Positions 1-7,809 of a stretch of 64,000 bases of DNA are shown here, in pieces; positions within the stretch are counted from its first letter, which is position 1; the number at the start of each line of letters is the position of its first letter. The DNA lies in the NCBI RefSeq assembly GCF_000058485.1, contig NC_008278.1:3404962-3468961 (forward strand). The letters are read 5' to 3'. Origin of the DNA: Frankia alni ACN14a (lineage in GTDB: Bacteria; Actinomycetota; Actinomycetes; Frankiales; Frankiaceae). Under the pieces are notes generated by a model. That model made no database searches. It was not told where the DNA came from and worked only from the letters and a program-made list of their open reading frames with translations. A program made the position numbers and the translations under genes.

Positions 1-171
1 ATGCCGAAGACCAAACTGCCCCTCGGCGGCACCGCGACGTTCCAGTGCGACGGCAAGCAGGTCTCCATCACCCCCGCGGTCTGCTCCACCGGCGGGCTCG
101 TGCAGACCCTCGACAGCAAGGGCAAGCCGACGTCGGAGCAGCCGCTCGACGTCTCCAGCGTCCTGCCGTAG
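1..171 (+). CDS. 3' end of an unidentified gene (probably partial)
   Basis: An open frame runs from the first base to a TAG at 169-171. Base 1 happens to be an ATG, but no upstream sequence is available, so this is more likely the C-terminal 56 residues of a gene that begins before the window. The peptide has two cysteines (residues 16 and 28) and reads like a small beta-rich, possibly secreted domain (GTATFQCDGKQ...PAVCSTGG). I do not recognise a family and assign no function. Confidence 0.45.
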   Translation: MPKTKLPLGGTATFQCDGKQVSITPAVCSTGGLVQTLDSKGKPTSEQPLDVSSVLP

Positions 172-250
172 CGGGCCGGCCGACCCGCGCCGAGCGCTGA
201 CGCCGAGGCCGGTCGGGGTGTGACGATGAGCCCCGACCGGCGCGGCAGGT

Positions 251-390
251 GGCCGAGGGACCGCGGGGCGACCGAGGAACCGAGGGCCGGCAACGGACTG
301 CGGGGCGGCCGAGGGACCGCGGGGCGATCGAGGAACCGAGGGCCGGCAACGGACTGCGGGGCAGCCGAGGGACCGCGGGGCGATCGAGGG
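251..390. repeat. 56-bp tandem repeat, about 2.5 copies
   Basis: Copies begin at 251, 307 and 363 with near-identical sequence; each contains GAGGGACCGCGGGGCGA. The unit is 56 bp, not a multiple of three, so it is not maintained as protein sequence even though open frames run through it. It lies immediately upstream of the acyl-CoA dehydrogenase at 411, in what should be its leader and promoter region. Confidence 0.85.
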
Positions 391-414
391 ACATGGAGGG
401 ATCGAGGGACATGG
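382..414 (+). repeat. 18-bp direct duplication carrying the start codon and SD-like sequence
   Basis: GATCGAGGGACATGG occurs at 382-396 and again at 400-414. Each copy holds an SD-like GAGGG followed closely by ATG (393 and 411, in frame). The gene therefore has two equivalent start signals six codons apart. The 411 start matches where acyl-CoA dehydrogenases normally begin. Confidence 0.8.
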
Positions 415-1580
415 ATTTCGCGTTCACCGAGGACGATCGCGCGTTCGGCCGGCGGTTCGCCGAGCTGCTCGACGAGAAGCTGCCCGCGGACTGGCAGGGC
501 TTCTTCGCCGAGGATCGCGAGGCCCTGGCCTTCACCCGCGAGTTCTGCCGCGACCTCGGCCGCGCCGGCCTGCTCACGGTGAGCTGGCCGGCGGAGTACG
601 GCGGCCAGGGGGCCGGGGTCTGGAAGCAGACGCTGCTGCGCGAGCTGATGACCGCCAGCGGCGAGCCGCGCGGACCGCAGTACATGAACCTCAACTACAT
701 CGGCCCGCTCATCATGAAGTTCGGCACCGCGGAGCAGAAGGACCGGTTCCTGCCGCCGATGGCCCGCGGCGAGGTCATCTGGACCCAGGGGTTCTCCGAG
801 CCGGACGCCGGCTCCGACCTCGCCGCGCTGCGCACCCGCGCCGTCGACCACGGCGACCACTTCGTCGTCACCGGGCAGAAGATCTGGTCCAGCTACGCCG
901 ACTCGCCGGCGGACTGGAACCTGCTGCTCGTGCGCACGAATCCGGACGCCGGCCGGCGCCGGGGGATGTCGGTCCTGCTCGTCGACATGACCTCGCCGGG
1001 AATCACGGTGCGCCCGATCGAGAGCATGGGCGGCTGGCACGAGATCAACGAGGTCTTCTACGACGAGGTCCGGGTGCCGCGTGACTGCCTGCTCGGCCCC
1101 CTCGACGAGGGCTGGGGGGTGATCGGTTCGGGGCTGACGCTCGAACGCATCGGCATCCCCCGCTACGCCCGCGCCCAGCGTGTCGTCGAGCGGCTGTGCG
1201 ACCACGTCCGCGCGACCGGCCGCGCGGACGAACCCGACGTCCGCCAGAAGCTCGCGGACCTGCGGGTGCGCTGCGAGGCGGCGAAGCTGCTCGCCTACCG
1301 GGCGATCTCGCTGGTCGCCGCCGGGGCCAACCCGGCCGCCGAGGCCTCGACCGCCCGCATCCACGCCACGCTGCTCGAACAGGCCGTCGGGCACGTGGGC
1401 CTGGAGATCCTCGGCGCGAGCGGGCGGCTCGGTTCTCCCGCCGACCAGCACGCCCCGCTGCACGGGCTGGTCAAGCAGCAGTGGGTGCACAACATCCCGG
1501 CGACGATCGGCGCCGGAACCCTGGAGATCCAGAAGAACATCGTCGCCCAGACCGCCCTGGGTCTGCCGCGGTCGCGCTAG
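411..1580 (+). CDS. acyl-CoA dehydrogenase, catalytic-type subunit
   Basis: This 389-residue protein is a full-length FAD-dependent acyl-CoA dehydrogenase that should oxidise an acyl-CoA to the 2-enoyl-CoA in the cytoplasm. The family signature FSEPDAGSDLAALR is near residue 130. A glutamate in the helix-G context LTLERIG (residue 245) sits where long-chain, isovaleryl and mycobacterial steroid FadE enzymes keep their base, while the medium-chain position reads GAGT and has no glutamate. The start at 411 is chosen over upstream frames because MDFAFTEDDRAF is the usual beginning; a duplicate start lies at 393. The next gene follows after 21 bp and encodes a related protein lacking the base, suggesting an alpha2beta2 heteromer of the FadE28-FadE29 kind (inference). 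The substrate is unknown. Confidence 0.9.
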   Translation: MDFAFTEDDRAFGRRFAELLDEKLPADWQGFFAEDREALAFTREFCRDLGRAGLLTVSWPAEYGGQGAGVWKQTLLRELMTASGEPRGPQYMNLNYIGPLIMKFGTAEQKDRFLPPMARGEVIWTQGFSEPDAGSDLAALRTRAVDHGDHFVVTGQKIWSSYADSPADWNLLLVRTNPDAGRRRGMSVLLVDMTSPGITVRPIESMGGWHEINEVFYDEVRVPRDCLLGPLDEGWGVIGSGLTLERIGIPRYARAQRVVERLCDHVRATGRADEPDVRQKLADLRVRCEAAKLLAYRAISLVAAGANPAAEASTARIHATLLEQAVGHVGLEILGASGRLGSPADQHAPLHGLVKQQWVHNIPATIGAGTLEIQKNIVAQTALGLPRSR

Positions 1581-1601
1581 TCGCAGAAGTGAGGTGCGGG
1601 G

Positions 1602-2828
1602 ATGGATCTGACGTTGACCGCGGAGCAGCGCCTGCTCGCGGACACGGTGCGGGACCTGGTCGAGCGCGAGTGCCCGCCGGAGGTCGTCCGCGAGATCGAG
1701 AAGTCGGAGCGGGGTTACGGCGACGGGCACTGGAAGACGCTGGCCGGCCTCGGTCTGACCGGCCTGCTGCTGCCCGAGGAGCACGGCGGCGCCGGACAGG
1801 GCGTGCTGGACCTGGCGGTGGTCGCCGAGCAGCTCGGCTGGGGCGCGATGCCCACCCCGCTGCTGACCTCGGCCGTGTTCGCCGCCGGCCTCATCGACCT
1901 CGCCGGCAGCGCGGCGCAGCGGGCCCGCTGGCTGCCGGCGATCGGCGCCGGCACGGCCATCGCCACCGTGGCCGTGCTGGAGCCGGGTGCCCGCGACGAG
2001 TGGGGTGCACCGGACGCCGCCCTGACCCCGCACGGCGCCGGCCACCGGCTGACCGGCACGAAGATCCTCGTCCCCTACGCGCACGTCGCGGACGTCCTCG
2101 TCGTCGTGGTGAATGTCGTCGGCGCGCAGGTCGCCGGCTCCGCCCCGGGCGCCGACGCAGTCACCCCGGGCACGGATGACGGCGCCGGTGCGGGCAGCGG
2201 ACGCGGCCTCGTGCTCGTCGACCCCGGCGCGCCCGGGGTGACCCTGCGCCGCCAGCACGACGGCGGCGGCGAGCCGGTGTTCGAGGTCGTCCTGCGCGAC
2301 GTCGAGGTGACCGCCGCGGACCTGCTCGGCGCGTCGGCCGCCGCGGACCTGCTCGCCGCGTCGGCGGCGGCCGGGGCCGCCCTGGCCACGGCGCTGGACC
2401 GGATGACCGTGGCGAGCCTGGCCTACGCGATCGGCGGGGCCCAGCGCGCCCTGGACCTCAGCGTCGAGCATGCCCGCAGTCGCCGCCAGTTCGGCCAGCC
2501 GATCGGCGCGTTCCAGTCGGTGGCGCACCGCTGCGTCGACATGCTCACCGACCTGGAGGCCTGCCGCTACCTGTGCTACCAGGCCGCCTGGAAGCTGGAC
2601 ACGCCGGGCGGGCCGGGCGCGGCCGACTTCGAGGTCGCGGCGGCGAAGTCGTTCGCCAACGACGCGATCCGCCGGGTGTTCGTCCACGCCCACCAGGTGC
2701 ACGGCGCCATCGGCTTCTCCATGGAACACGACCTGCAGCTGCACTCCCGGCGGGGCAAGACCTTCGAGCTGAGCTACGGCGGGTCGACGTGGCACCGGGA
2801 ACGCGTCGCCCGCGCCCTGCACCTGTAA
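1602..2828 (+). CDS. acyl-CoA dehydrogenase, probable non-catalytic partner subunit
   Basis: A 408-residue acyl-CoA dehydrogenase-fold protein follows the catalytic-type subunit. The FAD-binding segment RSRRQFGQPIGAFQSVAH and the C-terminal QVHGAIGFSMEHD block are present. The helix-G glutamate is replaced by Asp266 (ALDRMT) and the medium-chain position lacks glutamate too, so activity by itself is doubtful. Around residues 175-205 there is a Gly/Ala/Asp-rich insertion (GADAVTPGTDDGAGAGSG) not typical of the family. In mycobacterial steroid-degrading enzymes, such degenerate partners pair with a catalytic subunit; I infer the same here. The start is ATG at 1602 with GAGGTGCGGGG upstream. Confidence 0.87.
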   Translation: MDLTLTAEQRLLADTVRDLVERECPPEVVREIEKSERGYGDGHWKTLAGLGLTGLLLPEEHGGAGQGVLDLAVVAEQLGWGAMPTPLLTSAVFAAGLIDLAGSAAQRARWLPAIGAGTAIATVAVLEPGARDEWGAPDAALTPHGAGHRLTGTKILVPYAHVADVLVVVVNVVGAQVAGSAPGADAVTPGTDDGAGAGSGRGLVLVDPGAPGVTLRRQHDGGGEPVFEVVLRDVEVTAADLLGASAAADLLAASAAAGAALATALDRMTVASLAYAIGGAQRALDLSVEHARSRRQFGQPIGAFQSVAHRCVDMLTDLEACRYLCYQAAWKLDTPGGPGAADFEVAAAKSFANDAIRRVFVHAHQVHGAIGFSMEHDLQLHSRRGKTFELSYGGSTWHRERVARALHL

Positions 2829-2875
2829 CTGCCGCACCTTTGACTGCCGCACCTGTGACTGCCGCACCTGTAGTC
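2822..2875. repeat. 15-bp tandem repeat anchored on the stop codon of the preceding gene
   Basis: The unit ACTGCCGCACCTGTG is repeated about three times (from 2828, 2843, 2858), and a partial copy (CACCTGTA) forms the last codons and stop of the dehydrogenase gene. It is one of several stop-anchored minisatellites in this window. Confidence 0.8.
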
Positions 2876-2949
2876 GCCGCGTCCGTGATCGCCCCCGGCC
2901 GCCATCGGCTCGGGGCCAGGCAGGCAGAACCATCGAGAGAGGGGTCACC

Positions 2950-4095
2950 GTGTCGTCGATGAAGGTGGGAGTCCTGCAGGACTTCCTGATGCCGCCGGCG
3001 TCGCAGCAGGTCATGCTCGACGCGCTGCGGCTGGCGTTCGACGAGTCCTACGCCGACGGCGAGATCGACCGTCCCGTCGAGCTGGTGCTGCGGGCCGTCG
3101 ACGGCCTGCCCCGCGGGACGAGCTTCGACGTGCTCAACGCCTGGAAGGAACTCGAGGCCGAGGGCGTCCTGGTGATCTTCGGTCCGTGGGCGTCGGACAA
3201 CGTGCTGGCGATCCGCCCCTACGTCGAGGACGTCGGCCACATCCCCACCCTGTCGATGAGCGGCACCGACCGCTGGTACGGCGAATGGTGCTTCTGCATC
3301 AACAACGGCTCGTTACCGGAGGAGCCGTACCTGCTGTCGAACTACCTCGGGGTGCGCGGCGTCGAGTCCGTCGCCGTCGTCTACGACAAGTGCGTGCCGG
3401 GGGAGGAGTACACCCGGTTCTTCCGCGACGCCTGTGCCTTCGACGGCGTGAAGATCGCCATCGAGGAACCGATCAACATGCTCGACACCGACCTGAGCCC
3501 GGCGCTGGCCCGGCTGCAGGCCTCCGGCGCCGACGCGATCGCCTACCTCGGCTGGGGGCTGACCGCGACCCACCTCAACACGGCCTTGGACGGTACCGGC
3601 TGGGACCCGGTGAAGGTGATGAGCTCGGGGTTCATGGCGGCGCCGTTCCTGCCCGGCGGCCTGAAGAGCATCGCCGGCTGGGTCGGCGTCGACCAGTACG
3701 ACGAGGACAACGTCGTCGGCCAGGACTTCCTGGACCGGTTCGAGGCGCGGTTCGGCTACCGGCCGGCGAACTTCTTCTCCGTGCTGTGCTACGACTTCGG
3801 CGTCGTCATCGCCCGTGGCCTGTCGAAGGCCACGCCGCTGTCGCCGGACGGCGTGAAGGAGGGCCTGGAGAAGGTGAAGATGGTCCCCGCGGCCACCGGC
3901 GGCCCCGGCGGGGTGTTCAGCTTCGGCCCGCACGCCCGGCGCGCCTGGCTGACGCCGCACTTCATCGTCCTGCGCGAACCGGACCCCACCGCCGAGGTCG
4001 CCGACCTCACCAGCGGACCGGGCAGCATCCTGCGCCACCGCTACACCGCCCGCTCCCGCAGCGAGCGGCTCGGCACAGCGGGGCGAACCCAGTGA
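2950..4095 (+). CDS. periplasmic-binding-protein-fold protein (branched-chain amino acid ABC type) without signal peptide
   Basis: The 381-residue protein has the type I periplasmic binding fold of LivJ-like receptors (KVGVLQDFLMPP at the start, IFGPWASDN and IPTLSMSGTD ligand-loop regions, YDFGVVIARGL near the end). These normally carry a lipoprotein or Sec signal, but this one starts directly at the first beta strand, with GTG at 2950 behind GAGAGGGG. I see no upstream in-frame signal sequence and no neighbouring permease or ATPase. It is therefore probably cytoplasmic and may bind a pathway ligand as a sensor or carrier (inference). The setting is an acyl-CoA catabolic operon. Confidence 0.8.
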   Translation: MSSMKVGVLQDFLMPPASQQVMLDALRLAFDESYADGEIDRPVELVLRAVDGLPRGTSFDVLNAWKELEAEGVLVIFGPWASDNVLAIRPYVEDVGHIPTLSMSGTDRWYGEWCFCINNGSLPEEPYLLSNYLGVRGVESVAVVYDKCVPGEEYTRFFRDACAFDGVKIAIEEPINMLDTDLSPALARLQASGADAIAYLGWGLTATHLNTALDGTGWDPVKVMSSGFMAAPFLPGGLKSIAGWVGVDQYDEDNVVGQDFLDRFEARFGYRPANFFSVLCYDFGVVIARGLSKATPLSPDGVKEGLEKVKMVPAATGGPGGVFSFGPHARRAWLTPHFIVLREPDPTAEVADLTSGPGSILRHRYTARSRSERLGTAGRTQ

Positions 4096-4123
4096 TCCGG
4101 CGGCGAAGCGGGGCGTCGGTCGG

Positions 4124-4924
4124 ATGAGCGAGCACTTCCGGCGCGAGCTCGACGACGGCGTCCTGACGATCACCTTCACCCGCGACGACAAGCTCAACGC
4201 CGTCAGCGCCCCGATGCTGGCGGCGCTGCGCGGCGCCGTCGCCGACCTCGGCGACGACGATGCCGTCCGGGTGCTGGTGATCACCGCCGAGGGGCGGCAC
4301 TTCACCGCCGGCATGGACATCACCACGATCGACACCGGGATGGGCGTCGAGCCCGACGGCAGCGTCAACGGCCGGTCGGTGCGACGCACCTACCGGGCGC
4401 TGCACCTGCTCATGGACGAGATCGAGGCGATCGAGAAGCCGGTGATCCTCGCCGCGCAGGGGCCCTGCCGCGGCTTCGGGGTCGAGCTCGCCGTGTCGTG
4501 CGACTTCCGCTTCGCCGCGCCGCGGACCACCTTCGCCCTGCCGGAGGTGCCCAACCTGGCGGTGCTGCCCGGCTCCGGCGGCATCAGCCGGCTGACCCGG
4601 CTCGTCGGCCCGCACTGGGCGCGGTGGCTGGCGATGGCCGCTCGGCCGGTCGACGCCGAGCGGGCGCTGACGATCGGTCTGGTCCACGACGTGTTCGCGG
4701 ACGAGCAGTTCGCGGCGGGCGTGCGGGAGTTCGCCCGCTCGCTGGTCGCGCTGTCCCCGCAGGCCCTCGGCCTGGCCAAGCTCGCCATCGACGCGGCCGC
4801 CAGCGTCGACCGCACGACCGCCCGCGACTTCGACCGGGTCGCGAACACCCTGCTGCTGACCTCCGAGGAGCACCTGGCCAAGGTGCGTGCCTTCCAGCAG
4901 CGGGCCGCCGCCCCGCGCGAGTAG
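4124..4924 (+). CDS. enoyl-CoA hydratase/isomerase (crotonase family)
   Basis: A 266-residue crotonase-fold enzyme, expected to hydrate or isomerise an enoyl-CoA made by the upstream dehydrogenases. The oxyanion-hole region GRHFTAGMD (about 65-73) and GPCRGFGVELAVSCD are present. Both catalytic glutamates of the hydratase family appear to be kept: Glu121 (GVEL) and Glu141 (LPEVPNL, followed by PGSGG). The gene lies 28 bp after the binding-protein gene and is probably in the same operon. Its exact substrate and whether hydratase or isomerase chemistry dominates are open. Confidence 0.9.
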   Translation: MSEHFRRELDDGVLTITFTRDDKLNAVSAPMLAALRGAVADLGDDDAVRVLVITAEGRHFTAGMDITTIDTGMGVEPDGSVNGRSVRRTYRALHLLMDEIEAIEKPVILAAQGPCRGFGVELAVSCDFRFAAPRTTFALPEVPNLAVLPGSGGISRLTRLVGPHWARWLAMAARPVDAERALTIGLVHDVFADEQFAAGVREFARSLVALSPQALGLAKLAIDAAASVDRTTARDFDRVANTLLLTSEEHLAKVRAFQQRAAAPRE

Positions 4925-4983
4925 CCCGTCGCGCCCGGCCGGCCGTCGCGCCCGGCCGTCGCGCCCGGCCGCCCGTCGCACCC
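4925..4983. repeat. short GC-rich tandem repeat directly after a stop codon
   Basis: Irregular copies of CCGTCGCGCCCGG (13-17 bp spacing) fill the gap right after the hydratase TAG at 4922-4924. It belongs to the stop-anchored repeat class noted elsewhere in the window. Confidence 0.7.
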
Positions 4984-5020
4984 GATCGCCCACCGAACCT
5001 GATCGAGGGGGAACGACCAG

Positions 5021-5869
5021 ATGGATCTCGGTTTACGCGGGAAGGTCGCGGTCGTCACCGGCGCGTCGAAAGGAATGGGCCGGTGGACGGCGCTGGAGTT
5101 CGCCCGTGAGGGCGCGGACGTGGTCGTCGTCGCCCGCGGCGCCGCGGCCCTCGCGCGCGTCGCCGCGCAGATCGAGGCGCTCGGCGTGCGCGCGCTGGCG
5201 GTGCCGGCCGACCTCGCGACCGCGGCCGGCACCGAGGAACTGTTCGACCGGGTGCGCGGCGTCTTCGGCGGCTGCGACGTGCTGGTCAACACCCTGGGCA
5301 GCGACGAGTACGACTACCTGCCCCTGACGGAGACCTCCGACGAGCTGTTCCAGGCGCATCTGGAGATCGGCCTGATGGCCGGGGTGCGGACCTGCCGGGC
5401 GGCGATCCCGCTGATGCGGGCCCGCGGCGGCGGCGCCATCGTCAACCTGGCCGCCATGTCGATCCGCAAGCAGTACCCGACGATGGTCGCCTACACGGCG
5501 GCGAAGGCGGCGCTGGCCAGCGTGTCGAAGAACCTCGCCCGCGCCGTCGGGCCGGACGGCATCCGGGTGAACACGGTCTGCCCCGGCGCGATCCTCACCG
5601 AGGGCGTCCGCGAGAAGATCGAGCAGTTCGGGCCGCAGCGCTGGGTCGCGCCCGACGCCCTGGCCGCCTCGGTGGGAGCGCCGAGCACCGAGGAGGTCTT
5701 TCTCGCCATCTCCCGGGACATGGGCGGCGCCGGCCGCGGCCTCGTGCCCGACCTCGGCCGCCCCGGGCGCCCCGAGGAGATCGCCGCCGCCATCGTCTTC
5801 CTGTGCAGCGCACGCGCCGGCTACATCACCGGGGCCCTGCTCAACGTCGACGGCGGCTCCGACTTCTAG
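5021..5869 (+). CDS. short-chain dehydrogenase/reductase with an altered active site
   Basis: A 282-residue classical SDR. The NAD(P) motif TGASKGMG is at about residues 13-20 and the YxxxK motif is Tyr158/Lys162 (AYTAAK); the C-terminal GYITGALLNVDGG block is typical. In the segment VNLAAMSIRK, the residue 13 before the tyrosine, normally the catalytic serine, is Ala145; Ser147 lies two residues later. By position the gene would supply the 3-hydroxyacyl-CoA dehydrogenase step of this catabolic set, but the missing serine makes the activity uncertain. SD GAGGGGGA precedes ATG 5021. Confidence 0.88.
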   Translation: MDLGLRGKVAVVTGASKGMGRWTALEFAREGADVVVVARGAAALARVAAQIEALGVRALAVPADLATAAGTEELFDRVRGVFGGCDVLVNTLGSDEYDYLPLTETSDELFQAHLEIGLMAGVRTCRAAIPLMRARGGGAIVNLAAMSIRKQYPTMVAYTAAKAALASVSKNLARAVGPDGIRVNTVCPGAILTEGVREKIEQFGPQRWVAPDALAASVGAPSTEEVFLAISRDMGGAGRGLVPDLGRPGRPEEIAAAIVFLCSARAGYITGALLNVDGGSDF

Positions 5870-6379
5870 CCCGTGTATCCCGCTGAGCCCAAGGGAGATG
5901 GTTCGCGCGCGCCCGAGCCCGGTGTGCAGAGCCCGCGCCCAGGTCATCCCGGCGGGCAGCCCGGACCGCCGCAGACGAAGCCCGCGGAGGACATCGCGCA
6001 GCCCCGGCCGGACGAGGACCCACCCGACGCCTACTGGATGAACACCGAAATGATCGCCTGTCATGCCGGCGTGTCCCTGATCGTCGGCGGCGATTCCGCC
6101 GGCTGGCGGCCCCGTAGGGCCCGCTCCACATCCGCGCCCGCCCGGACGACCACAGCGTCGCCGGCGAGGGTCAGGAGCCCGAACTGGACAGAAGGGTCGA
6201 GCCGCCGGCATCGGCCGGCCCCACAGCAGCCCCGCGGCGACCCGCGGTCCGACGTCGGCGATGACCTTCGTCAGCGATGACCTTTCCTGCTGTCTCCTCA
6301 ACCAGATGCAGGGTGACCGCCGGTCCGGGACCCCTGCCTTTGTGGCAGCGGTCCCGTCCTCGGTCCACCTTTCGGTAGG
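5870..6379. other. 510-bp stretch without a recognisable gene
   Basis: Open frames exist on both strands but none has family motifs, a good ribosome binding site or a convincing codon pattern. A minus-strand stretch around 6000-6180 looks like decayed coding sequence interrupted by stops; I cannot name it. The right end (6327-6355) holds a hairpin that could terminate the minus-strand gene at 6380. Confidence 0.4.
6327..6355 (-). terminator. hairpin downstream of the I36-like gene
   Basis: GGGACC...GCC and GGC...GGTCCC form an imperfect stem around a TTTGT loop (arms 6327-6338 and 6344-6355). It begins about 25 bp past the stop of the minus-strand gene. There is no T-run, which is common for actinobacterial terminators. 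Confidence 0.45.
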
Positions 6380-7111
6380 TCAGGCCAGTTGCTGGGCGTT
6401 GAGGCTCGTGAGGTGTTCCTGAGCGGGGTTCTCGGTCGGGTAGAGAACCTGGATGTCGATGAGGAGATCCGCCTCGGGGTCGACGGTGTGATCGCCGCCC
6501 GGGGGGGAGGCGAGCAGGACGCTGCCCTCGGTACCGTCGCGGAGGATCTGGCCCCAGAAAACGTCGCTGAAGCCCTTGAACAGCGAGGTTCCCTCCGGTA
6601 GATCACCAAAGCCGAGGGCCCATTTCACCACCCGCGTCGTCGAGGCCCTCACGGTGATCCGGTAGGAGTAGACCACCTTTCCCGCGTCCTGCCATTTTCC
6701 CCGGAACTCCTGCCTGACGACCAGGTTCCCCACGAAGGGGGCGGCCCGCGCGGACCGGGCCTGGTCGTTCCAGGTACCGTTCGGGCTTTCGGCCATGGCG
6801 ACGCGGATCAGGTTCGCGATCGAGGAGTTCCGGTCCACCGGCAGAGCGTGCCCCTGCTGGCTGGCCGCGGAGAACAGCGTGTTGTCCTCGTCCGTGTTGT
6901 TGACGACGGCGCTGACCCCGTCACCGCTGTGGTCGAATCCGTACTCGGCGAAGTCGTCGACATAGACGCCCGAAGGAATGACCAGGATCTTGTCGCCGAC
7001 ACCCGACTGCTGACCGGCGTTGAACTCGACGGCGCGGTAGAGGCAGAAGCTTCCTTCGGGACATGCCTCCCGCCCTTTCCCGTAAATCAACTGGGCACGC
7101 TTCTCGCTCAT
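6380..7111 (-). CDS. peptidase-inhibitor I36 / beta-gamma-crystallin-like protein
   Basis: From the internal ATG (7109-7111) the protein is 243 residues. The N-terminal part has the I36/crystallin pattern: ACPEGSFCLYRAVEF with two cysteines, then a glycine-rich strand, YGFDHSGDGVSAVVNNTDED, then NTLF. I36 proteins are normally secreted; here there is no signal peptide from this start nor from the longer GTG/ATG frame beginning at 7183. Residues 110-243 are beta-rich (RITVRASTTRVVKWALGFGD) and unassigned. The gene is less GC-biased than its neighbours. Function is unknown; the inhibitor fold is inferred from the cysteine and aromatic spacing only. Confidence 0.6.
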   Translation of the reverse strand: MSEKRAQLIYGKGREACPEGSFCLYRAVEFNAGQQSGVGDKILVIPSGVYVDDFAEYGFDHSGDGVSAVVNNTDEDNTLFSAASQQGHALPVDRNSSIANLIRVAMAESPNGTWNDQARSARAAPFVGNLVVRQEFRGKWQDAGKVVYSYRITVRASTTRVVKWALGFGDLPEGTSLFKGFSDVFWGQILRDGTEGSVLLASPPGGDHTVDPEADLLIDIQVLYPTENPAQEHLTSLNAQQLA

Positions 7112-7763
7112 CGTATCCGGCTTTCTGTCGAATGGAATGCTCTCGATTCTGCCGATACTCGATTGTCCCGGGCGATTATTCAATCATCGTGGCTTCGTCT
7201 GGTCCCATCTCCGGGCGTGTCCAGTTTTGGGTGATGACAGACTTGGACCGAGGACCCGCTGTGGGCGGTTCTGGCACCACCACCCCACCGGCCGAAACAC
7301 CACCCCAGGGCGGGCACATGCACGGCCGGTCGCCCTCTTCCCGTCACGGTGCCCCATGCTCTTCCCGCCGTCATCCCACCCGACGTAGCGAACGGGGCAT
7401 GCCGTCTCCCGCTGGCTGTCGTCCCCGACGTGCCCCGCATGCCCAGTGTCTCCGGGATGGGATGCCCAGCGTCCCCGGGGTGGGATGCCCAGCGTCTCCG
7501 GACCGGCCCAGGAGGCGTCGGCCGCCTCGTTGTCACCATCGGGCTCCGGCCGGCGGGTGAAGGGCTGTGCCTGGTGTGCTCCCCGGATGAACCTGGCTCC
7601 CGGGCTGAGGCTGGTCCACGGCCTGCGAGCTTCGGCTCGGCCTCCAGTCCGGCTCGCGACGTGCGCCCGGTCTCTCGCTGACCGGGCGCCACCCCTGCTG
7701 ACAGTCACGGCCTCGACGATGTTCACGCGTCGGTGGATCCTTCTCCCACACCGGTCACCAATC
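7112..7763. other. 650-bp intergenic region with promoters and a short repeat
   Basis: The left 80 bp are AT-richer than the surroundings and probably hold the promoter of the minus-strand I36-like gene. The middle contains a 23-bp tandem repeat (7439-7504). The rest has overlapping frames on both strands without motifs or plausible start signals. I support no gene here. Confidence 0.45.
7439..7504. repeat. 23-bp tandem repeat, nearly three copies
   Basis: Copies start at 7439, 7462 and 7485; the core is ATGCCCAGCGTCTCCGGGGT with one to three differences between copies. It is non-coding as far as I can tell and lies between the I36-like and DUF222 genes. Confidence 0.8.
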
Positions 7764-7777
7764 CGAACATACGTTCG
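7764..7777. promoter_or_regulatory. LexA (SOS) box upstream of the DUF222-HNH gene
   Basis: CGAACATACGTTCG matches the Gram-positive/actinobacterial SOS box CGAAC-N4-GTTCG exactly in both arms. It ends 32 bp before the GTG at 7810. In mycobacteria, members of this HNH (13E12 repeat) family are known LexA targets, which fits a DNA-damage-inducible gene here. Confidence 0.85.
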
Positions 7778-7809
7778 ACATCGGGGGCTGGTTGACCTAG
7801 TGTTGATCC

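Noticed and set aside
251-410. Possible N-terminal extension of the first acyl-CoA dehydrogenase through the 56-bp repeats
   Set aside because: Repeat length is not a multiple of three, so copies encode different peptides; family members start at MDFAFTE.
5873-6280. 135-codon plus-strand open frame after the SDR gene
   Set aside because: Pro/Gly-rich composition, no motifs, no SD; typical chance frame in GC-rich DNA.
7184-7726. 180-codon minus-strand open frame between the I36-like and DUF222 genes
   Set aside because: It runs through a 23-bp tandem repeat, has no family features, and its codon pattern does not match the neighbours.
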